Below, one piece after another: positions 57,995-64,000 of a stretch of 64,000 nt of DNA. The first letter of the stretch is position 1; the number at the start of each line of letters is the position of its first letter. This DNA comes from JBBIPZ01 sp037442505 [NCBI: Deltaproteobacteria bacterium] (lineage in GTDB: Bacteria; CALINM01): assembly GCA_037442505.1 (NCBI GenBank), contig JBBIPZ010000001.1:116468-180467 (forward strand), read 5' to 3'. The position numbers and the translations under genes are program-made. The notes beneath the pieces are model-generated. The model saw only the letters and a program-made list of their open reading frames with translations. It searched no databases and was not told the origin of the DNA.

Positions 57995-58801
57995 TTATTT
58001 GGTGAGAAGGTCTATAAAGCCCTGTATAGTTGATAACTTTCTTTCCGATTCACTATAAAGTTTTGCACTAAATATTGCCGTAGCAGCATGACCCGCAAGC
58101 AGTGTAAATAATTCATAATCGAGGTCAGTAAATCTTTCTTTTTGTAGCAACAGTTTGTAAATGGCAATTACACCGATGGTTCGTTCCTTAATCTTTAAGG
58201 GGATGCAGGCAATTGGTAGCTCCTGTTCAAACTGCTCAAACATCGGAATAATCTCGCTAAAGTAGTTTTCCCCACTTTTTGCTGCCTTCCCAATGATACC
58301 TTTACCCAGCTTGGCATTTGTAACTTCAGAAATGTCCAAACCCTCTGTTGCGATTGGAGTGAGTTCGTTTGTCTTTTCGTCCAGGATAAAAAGCACAAAA
58401 ATCTCTGCACCAATTAGATTAATTACAATCTCCATTATTATCTGGACAACTTCCTTAAAATTTAAGGTTGAGTGTAGTTGATAACTTGCTATATACAAAT
58501 TGGCAAGGTTGTTGTTTTCGTTTTCTACCTCGACATATTTTTCCGCAAAATTCTTATTTTCGTTTTCGACTTCTTTGAAACGCTCCAAAAGCTCTTGTTT
58601 TTCAGCTTCTAAAAGAGCGATCTTTTTGTGACATTCTGCATGTGCATCAATTGATACGCCTCTATTTTTGAAAGATTTTAGCTCCTCTTCTAAACGGGCA
58701 ATCTGAAACCTGAGGCGCTCATTGTCGTGCAAAAGCTCTTTTACAAACTCTGCGGTCTTTTTAAAAGTGTTAAAAAACTCTTCTGCCCGCTCTTTTGACA
58801 T
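57995..58801 (-). CDS. Coiled-coil GAF domain protein
   Basis: A 268-residue cytoplasmic protein. Residues ~15-100 form a long Glu/Lys-rich coiled coil; residues ~110-255 a GAF domain (LIGAEIFVLFILDEKTNELTPIATEG, GKGIIGKAAKSGENYF, IACIPLKIKERTIGVIAIYK). No kinase, cyclase or methyl-accepting output follows, so it may sense a small molecule and pass it on by contact. Cofactor unknown. It lies between cheB and cheY and probably is a regulator of that pathway. Confidence 0.87.
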   Translation of the reverse strand: MSKERAEEFFNTFKKTAEFVKELLHDNERLRFQIARLEEELKSFKNRGVSIDAHAECHKKIALLEAEKQELLERFKEVENENKNFAEKYVEVENENNNLANLYIASYQLHSTLNFKEVVQIIMEIVINLIGAEIFVLFILDEKTNELTPIATEGLDISEVTNAKLGKGIIGKAAKSGENYFSEIIPMFEQFEQELPIACIPLKIKERTIGVIAIYKLLLQKERFTDLDYELFTLLAGHAATAIFSAKLYSESERKLSTIQGFIDLLTK

Positions 58802-58843
58802 TTTTAAACCTCACAATAATGATAAAGTCATATTAAAAAAAAT

Positions 58844-59878
58844 TCAATCATAAACAGAAAGTTTTTTTGAAATAGCACTTGGTATATTCCACAGTGGCAA
58901 GACTAAATCTGCTATTTTAGCTGTAACTATCTCTTTCGGCATACCGTAGATTATGGCAGATTCTACAGATTCTGCCCAAATTTCTGCACCCGCATTTTTT
59001 AATGCTATTGCCCCCATTTTGCCGTCTGACCCCATTCCTGTAAGAACTATTGCAGTAGTTCTTTTTGCAAAAGGAACGAGAGAGTTAAACAAATGGTTAA
59101 CCGAAGGGACGTAAATATCTTCGTCTTTCTTTTTATCTATCTTAATAAAAAGTGATGAATTTTTTTGTGTAACGGTCATATGATGTCCGCCGGGGCTAAT
59201 ATAAACGGACCCTGCTTTTATAAGTTCGCCATCTTTCCCTTCCGAAACATCAAGGTTTGTTATTCTGTTAAGTCTTTCGGCAAACACCTTTGTAAAACCT
59301 TCTGGCATATGTTGCGCAATCAATATGGCTGTATTAGGTAGTGACTTTATCTCTAAAAGTATCTTTTGAAGAGCCTGAGGCCCCCCCGTGGACGAACCAA
59401 TTGCGATAATGCTAAGTGTCTCTTCGTGTTGAGGTGGTGGAGCAATAGTTTTCAGTTCTGTTTTCTTCTTAGGTGTTGTCGCCAACAATGCCGCTCTAAT
59501 CTTGAAAATCAGGTCTTTCTTTATATCCAGAAGCTTTAATGATGCCTGTTGTGTTGGTTTGGCAACTAAATCTACAGCTCCTAACTCTAAAGCCTTAAAT
59601 ACGTTATCAGAGGATGCCATACTTGAAACTACAATTACAGGTGTAGGTTGTTCTGACATCAAGAAACGAAGAAAAGAAAAACCGTCCATTTCAGGCATTT
59701 CGAGGTCCAGTGTAATTAAATCAGGCTTAAGTTGAATCGCCTTTTTTAAACCATCTACTCCATTGGTTGCCGTATCAACAACTTGAAAATCAGGTTCGCT
59801 TTCGATAAGCTCCTTTAAGACCTTGCGTGTAAAAGGTGAATCATCTATAACAAGGATTCGTTTCATTTTTTTTCTCAT
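58844..59878 (-). CDS. cheB: Protein-glutamate methylesterase CheB
   Basis: Receiver plus methylesterase/deamidase of chemoreceptors, 344 residues. The receiver has VIDDSPFTRKVL and the Asp in LITLDLEMPEMDGF. The catalytic domain has Ser in IAIGSSTGGPQAL, His in AQHMPEGF and Asp in LTGMGSDGKMGA. It starts at ATG 59878; ATG 59866 is possible. It is directly after cheR. It implies methylated chemoreceptors although none is encoded in the window. Confidence 0.97.
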   Translation of the reverse strand: MRKKMKRILVIDDSPFTRKVLKELIESEPDFQVVDTATNGVDGLKKAIQLKPDLITLDLEMPEMDGFSFLRFLMSEQPTPVIVVSSMASSDNVFKALELGAVDLVAKPTQQASLKLLDIKKDLIFKIRAALLATTPKKKTELKTIAPPPQHEETLSIIAIGSSTGGPQALQKILLEIKSLPNTAILIAQHMPEGFTKVFAERLNRITNLDVSEGKDGELIKAGSVYISPGGHHMTVTQKNSSLFIKIDKKKDEDIYVPSVNHLFNSLVPFAKRTTAIVLTGMGSDGKMGAIALKNAGAEIWAESVESAIIYGMPKEIVTAKIADLVLPLWNIPSAISKKLSVYD

Positions 59879-59884
59879 TCTTAC

Positions 59885-60733
59885 TCAGGGCTTTTGATAA
59901 ACCATATCATTTTTAAAATGCCTTATTGTGAAAGAGGTTGATATGTTAATAAGAGATTCTGCATGTCCTAAAAGCAAAAATCCACCTCTTTCCAACTTTT
60001 CATAAAAATTTTCAACAACGGCTTTTCTTGAAGCTCCATCAAAATATATTAGCACATTCCTGCAAAAAATAATATCCATCGTTGGTAAAAACCCTATCTT
60101 GTTTTTGTCAAGAAGATTTAGATTTCCAAAACTAACAAGTTCTCTTATTGGTGCCTTAACTTTTGCTCCAGCTGTACCCAAATCATCAAAAAACTTTCTT
60201 TTTTGTTCTTCTGTGGTAGAACGAAAAGAGTTCTGATAATAAACGGCTTCTCTTGCTATTTTTATACACCGCTGACTGATATCGCTGCCAAAAATGCTGA
60301 CCTTATAGTTGTCAAAGATATCTTTTTTGCTGTAAAGGAGCATTGCTATTGTGTAAGGTTCTTCGCCAGTGGAGCAGCCAGCTGACCAGATTCTTATAAC
60401 ATCACCTTTATTTTTATTTTTCACAACCTCGTAAATGATCTCATCTGTGAATGCCTTTAACTGATAATCTTCACGAAAAAAGTAGGTTTCATTTGTGGTG
60501 ATGGTATCGTAAATAAAAACAAACTCTTCCTCTTTTTTTTTGTCATACTTTAAGAAAAAGATGTATTCTCTAAAGCTTTGAAACTTAAGTTCCTTTAACC
60601 TTGTGCCCAAACGTTTTTCAAGAATATACTTAGAACTGTCGTCAAAAAATATACCACACTTATCTTTTATAAGATCTCTTAGTGTTCGGAACTCCTCGTC
60701 AGAAAGCTTTATTCCAGAAGTCATTTCCCACAT
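59885..60733 (-). CDS. cheR: Chemoreceptor methyltransferase CheR
   Basis: SAM-dependent methylation of receptor glutamates, 282 residues. The N-terminal helical domain is followed by TTNETYFFRE, then the SAM motif IWSAGCSTGEEPYTIAM and FCRNVLIYFD. No TPR domain or C-terminal extension. An alternative start at the Met of residue 4 (60724) is possible. It starts three bases after the HEAT gene and is followed by cheB six bases later. Confidence 0.97.
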   Translation of the reverse strand: MWEMTSGIKLSDEEFRTLRDLIKDKCGIFFDDSSKYILEKRLGTRLKELKFQSFREYIFFLKYDKKKEEEFVFIYDTITTNETYFFREDYQLKAFTDEIIYEVVKNKNKGDVIRIWSAGCSTGEEPYTIAMLLYSKKDIFDNYKVSIFGSDISQRCIKIAREAVYYQNSFRSTTEEQKRKFFDDLGTAGAKVKAPIRELVSFGNLNLLDKNKIGFLPTMDIIFCRNVLIYFDGASRKAVVENFYEKLERGGFLLLGHAESLINISTSFTIRHFKNDMVYQKP

Positions 60734-60736
60734 ATA

Positions 60737-62614
60737 TCAGTCTCCGGTTGAGATACTTTCTTGAGAAATGTGGACGGGTAAATAATCTTTTCCTTTTTCT
60801 TTTTCGATAAGTGAAGTTAATTTTAGTGAAACATCTTCCATTCCTGCTGTTCTGAAAAAGTTTGTCAATTCAATAAAGATATCTTTATCATCAAACTCAA
60901 AAGCTTTTTTTATAAAAAGTTCAGAGGAAAGAGGCAAGCCTTTTTCCAGAAGTGTCAATAAACCGAAAAAGGAGAATGGTGTTACATCTTCAAATATTTT
61001 TTCTTGATGTTTTGCCAATATTTCCGGGGCAAGCTTATAGATGCTCTCTATCACTGTCTTTTTTATCTGTAGATCTTCACTGGCAAGAAAGTTTACTAAA
61101 GTTTCGACACAATCTTTGTTTCCAATATTCCCCAACGCCTCTATCACTCTAAGTTGTACATTTTCATTTTCATCTGTAAGATAAAAAAGTAGTTCATTTG
61201 TTAAATCTTGTACTTTTCTCTCTCCAATGATTTGAACAGCCTTTTCCCGTACATCAGAAAATGGGCTCTTCAATGCCTTGTTTAGATAATTTTTGTTTAT
61301 AGAATCGGTCTTATGAAGCAGTTCAAGGATGGAAAGCAGTTTATCCTTTTCGCCGTGTAAGAAAATTTCATCGGCGATATAGTATGGGAAATTATCTTTG
61401 TTTATCAACAAAGACAGAGAATTTACAGCTTGTTCTCTCACATCAGGATAAGGATCGTTCATTAGCTTAAACAGACAGTTAATAGCAGCTTCTCCTCCCA
61501 ATCTACCTAGAGAAAATGCAATAGCCTGTCTTGTGTGCCCAAATTGAGCCTGACATAACTCGATAAGCTTTGTCTTTGCATCATAAGCTCCAAAAACACC
61601 ACACAGATATGCAAGATATGCCTGTTTTTTGTCGTGATATTTGTCCAAACTGGATACAATCAAAGAGATATTGCTGAATGGCGCATAAGAAGAGAAGCTT
61701 CCAAAAAGCTCCAATGCCTCATCATCAGCCTTTTCAATAAGTGATTTAAAAAACTTTTCATCTTCAGTTATAAAAGCAAGCAGAGCAAAAACTTTCGATT
61801 CGTTGGTAGAAGGTTCAAAAAGTTTCTCGTAAATCTCGCAATATGTTATGCAATCTTTCACTGACTTTTTAAGTTCTGAAAGTTTATCAGGATTTTGTTC
61901 AAAAAGTTCATATAATTTTCGTGCAGCATTTATTTTTAAGTAATTTGAATTTTCAGAAAATGATTTTTTTAGCAGTTCAACATTATGAGGTGGTTTTATG
62001 AGTGGAAGCAAATCAAGGATTGGCTTTCTTAGCTGTGAAACATCAAAAAGAGGTATGATCTTTTCTGCATCAAAAGGCACACCAATCTGGGCAAGCGCTT
62101 CAATAATAACAAATGAAAGCCATTGTTTTTCAGGATCTAACAGGTTCATTAAAGACGTAACAGCATTTTCACAACCAATTTTGCCTATATTTTCACATGC
62201 AGCAATAACAACATTTTCTGACGTGTCGTTGAGCGCATCTATAAGAAAACTACATACGTCTTTACAGCGAATATCGCCCATAATATCAAGGATAAACTTT
62301 CTTACGTCTTCGTCAGCAGCAGAAAAATGTTTTTTTAAATAAGGTATTGCAGGTATGCCAATTAAAGAAAGGGCTTCTTGTGATGCATTCCTTAACCCTG
62401 CGTTTTCTTCAGATGAAAGACCTAAAATAAGTAGTTTAATTATAGCTTCATCTGGATACCTTGTGGCAAGCTCAACAGCCTCTTTTCTTACCCGCCAGCT
62501 TTTGTCACCAAGGCATTCAAAAAAAAGTTCAAGATTGCTATCGGTTTGAGTAAAATTTTCTTTTAAAGAGATTATTTGTGCACGTTTTTTTTCTTCCCTT
62601 TCGAGATCTTCCAT
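60737..62614 (-). CDS. HEAT-repeat protein in the chemosensory operon
   Basis: A ~625-residue protein built of HEAT repeats. Recurring segments such as WRVRKEAVELA, AVTSLMNLL, FPDVREQAVNSL-like (here YPDVREQAVNSL) and PFSDVREKAVQII mark at least ten helical pairs across most of the protein. It has no catalytic motif and no signal peptide. It should act as a scaffold for protein contacts. ATG 62614 is chosen with AAGGA seven bases ahead; an in-frame TTG at 62635 overlaps the upstream gene. It sits between a receiver protein and cheR. Confidence 0.9.
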   Translation of the reverse strand: MEDLEREEKKRAQIISLKENFTQTDSNLELFFECLGDKSWRVRKEAVELATRYPDEAIIKLLILGLSSEENAGLRNASQEALSLIGIPAIPYLKKHFSAADEDVRKFILDIMGDIRCKDVCSFLIDALNDTSENVVIAACENIGKIGCENAVTSLMNLLDPEKQWLSFVIIEALAQIGVPFDAEKIIPLFDVSQLRKPILDLLPLIKPPHNVELLKKSFSENSNYLKINAARKLYELFEQNPDKLSELKKSVKDCITYCEIYEKLFEPSTNESKVFALLAFITEDEKFFKSLIEKADDEALELFGSFSSYAPFSNISLIVSSLDKYHDKKQAYLAYLCGVFGAYDAKTKLIELCQAQFGHTRQAIAFSLGRLGGEAAINCLFKLMNDPYPDVREQAVNSLSLLINKDNFPYYIADEIFLHGEKDKLLSILELLHKTDSINKNYLNKALKSPFSDVREKAVQIIGERKVQDLTNELLFYLTDENENVQLRVIEALGNIGNKDCVETLVNFLASEDLQIKKTVIESIYKLAPEILAKHQEKIFEDVTPFSFFGLLTLLEKGLPLSSELFIKKAFEFDDKDIFIELTNFFRTAGMEDVSLKLTSLIEKEKGKDYLPVHISQESISTGD

Positions 62615-62615
62615 T

Positions 62616-63515
62616 TTATCTTCCTTGTTTTTCAAGAAGCTCTATCATAGATTCGTAAATAAGGTCTTTTGCCTTGTTTGCCACTTCAGGGATTTTTTTA
62701 GTCAAATGAACGATACCATCGTCTATGTCAATTTTTAGCTGTTGATAGAAGTTATTTTTATTTAAAAACTTAATCTTTTCCTGGTTATAAAGTGCAATAT
62801 CAGAGACGATTAATCGTGCCAATTTTTTTGCACGTTCTGGAACGTCTTTAATCGAGTTTATATAATCGTTCTCGTGTTGCTTTATTTTGTCTCGTTCAAC
62901 ATCTATATTTTTTTCGTCAAGCAGGATATCTCTGTTGTCTTTCAGTGCTTCTTTAGCAATTACAGTTGTTTCGACTGTTTTTTCTACCTGTGTAGAAATG
63001 TTTGTGCCTTTCAGGTGTTTAAGTAGTTTTGGCAAAAGATCATCAGGAATATGATGTTTTTCTATGTAATCATCTGCACCGTAAAGATTTTGTGGTTTTC
63101 TTTTATAACGAGTTCTGTCATAAATTGATGCTACAAGAATTATCTTAGTGTTTTTAAGCTCAGGATCGTTTTTAATCTTTTCACATAGCTCAAAACCAAA
63201 TATGCCCGGCAACGCCACATCAATAATGACAGCCGCAGGTTTTGTCACTTTTACAAGTTTTAGTGCCGCATGTCCATCGTAGGCATAATCTATCGAAAAA
63301 TCTGCACGTTCTAAAATTTTTCTTATTACGTTCACGACGCGAAAATCGTCATGTGCTACGACAATTTTATTAGAGTTGTTAGAATTTTCAGTAGCGTTTA
63401 ATGAAACAACAAAGCTTGAAAAACATTTTTTACACGTAACGGATAATTTTTGCCTGTTTTGGGGGAGTTTGTTCAAGGCGTATCGGGCTTTACATTGGGG
63501 GCATGTGATAATCAA
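62616..63515 (-). CDS. Zinc-finger receiver-domain protein
   Basis: A 299-residue protein. The N-terminal ~40 residues are an MJ0042-type zinc finger (CPQCKARY...CKKCFSSF). Residues ~50-170 are a receiver domain with VAHDDFRVVNVI and the phosphoacceptor Asp in VIIDVALPG. The C-terminal ~120 residues are charged and helical, ending in VHLTKKIPEVANKAKDLIYES. No DNA-binding output. It overlaps cheW by four bases and lies one base from the HEAT gene, so the three are coupled. Confidence 0.88.
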   Translation of the reverse strand: MIITCPQCKARYALNKLPQNRQKLSVTCKKCFSSFVVSLNATENSNNSNKIVVAHDDFRVVNVIRKILERADFSIDYAYDGHAALKLVKVTKPAAVIIDVALPGIFGFELCEKIKNDPELKNTKIILVASIYDRTRYKRKPQNLYGADDYIEKHHIPDDLLPKLLKHLKGTNISTQVEKTVETTVIAKEALKDNRDILLDEKNIDVERDKIKQHENDYINSIKDVPERAKKLARLIVSDIALYNQEKIKFLNKNNFYQQLKIDIDDGIVHLTKKIPEVANKAKDLIYESMIELLEKQGR

Positions 63516-63979
63516 ATTATGCCCTCCTTAAGTCTTTTATGGTGAGGCAAGACATGTTCTATGAAAAGCCTTTCGATATCCAAAATCATTATTACCTTAC
63601 CGTCCAGATAAAAACCGCCAGAAAAATAATTGTGTTGAATATTAGAGACAAGACCTGGAGTGGGAAGAATTTTATCTTCATCTATTCTCAATATATCTTC
63701 TATATCATCACTTTTTAGCCCGACAATTTTTTTCTTTACTGCAACTATCAATATCTTGTTTTTTTTCTGTTCTTTCTGAATTTCATTTTCCATGCCTAAA
63801 AGACGCCTGGTATCAATTAATGGCAAAAAAAAGCCTCTTAAATGAATCAGTCCATCAAAGAAATAAGGAGCCTGAGGCAGTTTAGTTGGTTGGGAGTAAG
63901 GTATAATTTCCCTTGCGTATTTTAACTCTACGGCAAATAACTGTTCATTTAGTTTCAGTAATAAAAACTTTTTTTCCAT
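63512..63979 (-). CDS. cheW: CheW-type coupling protein
   Basis: A 155-residue CheW. LLKLNEQLFAVELKYAREII, the FDGLIHLRGFFLPLIDTRRLLGM segment (CheW core motif G-x-x-x-x-R-G-x-x-x-P-x-x-D), and IVAVKKKIVGLKSDDIEDILRI are clear. It links receptors to CheA. It is the first visible gene of the minus-strand chemosensory run; only 21 bases lie between it and the window edge, so further genes of the operon (such as cheA) may continue beyond it. The ribosome site is weak. Confidence 0.93.
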   Translation of the reverse strand: MEKKFLLLKLNEQLFAVELKYAREIIPYSQPTKLPQAPYFFDGLIHLRGFFLPLIDTRRLLGMENEIQKEQKKNKILIVAVKKKIVGLKSDDIEDILRIDEDKILPTPGLVSNIQHNYFSGGFYLDGKVIMILDIERLFIEHVLPHHKRLKEGII

Positions 63980-64000
63980 AATATTTAAAAATTCAATATT

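Overview
The window is AT-rich, densely packed bacterial chromosome with about 68 protein genes, most separated by a few bases or overlapping by 1-4 bases. I see no rRNA, tRNA, CRISPR array, insertion sequence or phage gene. The gene content suggests a Gram-negative, strictly or mainly anaerobic, motile bacterium. The supporting genes are an aldehyde:ferredoxin oxidoreductase with its ferredoxin, a B12-dependent ribonucleotide reductase, several radical SAM enzymes, a menaquinone-type methyltransferase, periplasmic PpiD and lipoproteins, a PilT retraction ATPase, and chemosensory genes. A member of Deferribacterota or a neighbouring lineage would fit, but this is inferred from gene content and style, not from a marker comparison.

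Layout. 1-1.8 kb: the end of a small Cys-rich ORF, a PqqD-like/radical SAM/SPASM protein and a lipoprotein. 1.8-4.6 kb (minus): cimA-lysC for amino acid biosynthesis. 4.7-6.9 kb: two exported or membrane TPR proteins. 6.9-14.8 kb: murA followed by hisG-D-C-B-H-(lipoprotein)-A-F-E, a tightly overlapping histidine operon without hisI or hisZ. 14.9-19.7 kb: a SlyD-like isomerase, ferredoxin plus AOR, a polyprenol-phosphate sugar transferase and rmuC. 19.8-21.7 kb: two small CheW-like proteins and a receiver protein with a long acidic tail. 21.8-28.8 kb: valS-nadC-birA, then nrdJ behind a near-consensus promoter. 28.8-32.6 kb: a B12-binding-type radical SAM protein (minus) and cysK-metY (plus). 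32.6-38.3 kb (minus): an RCK potassium channel, a TIM-barrel isomerase-like protein, a two-part radical SAM protein and rng. 38.4-41.1 kb: rsmD, an exported protein, coaD and an aminotransferase. 41.1-45 kb: a palindrome-rich intergenic stretch, a LysM-NlpC/P60 hydrolase, a metal-type permease, a 445-base gene-free stretch and an FGE-sulfatase-domain protein. 45-50.3 kb: recA-pilT-recX-alaS. 50.3-56.9 kb: asparaginase, bactofilin, ubiE/menG, a zinc-ribbon receiver protein, ppiD, a HExxH peptidase and galE. 56.9-64 kb (minus): cheW, a zinc-ribbon receiver, a HEAT-repeat protein, cheR, cheB, a GAF protein and cheY, running on into two rubredoxin-type proteins and a 2[4Fe-4S] ferredoxin.

The points most worth a second look are: the Cys-rich ORF overlapping a peptide-maturase-like radical SAM gene; the palindromic region before the NlpC/P60 gene, which contains a perfect 7-1-7 inverted repeat of Fur-box form; recX, whose conserved N-terminus extends upstream of any ATG/GTG/TTG; the chemosensory operon that runs into small redox proteins, with CheA not visible and possibly beyond the right edge; two zinc-ribbon receiver proteins; and a lipoprotein embedded in the his operon. 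Nothing here is an obvious defence or mobile system.
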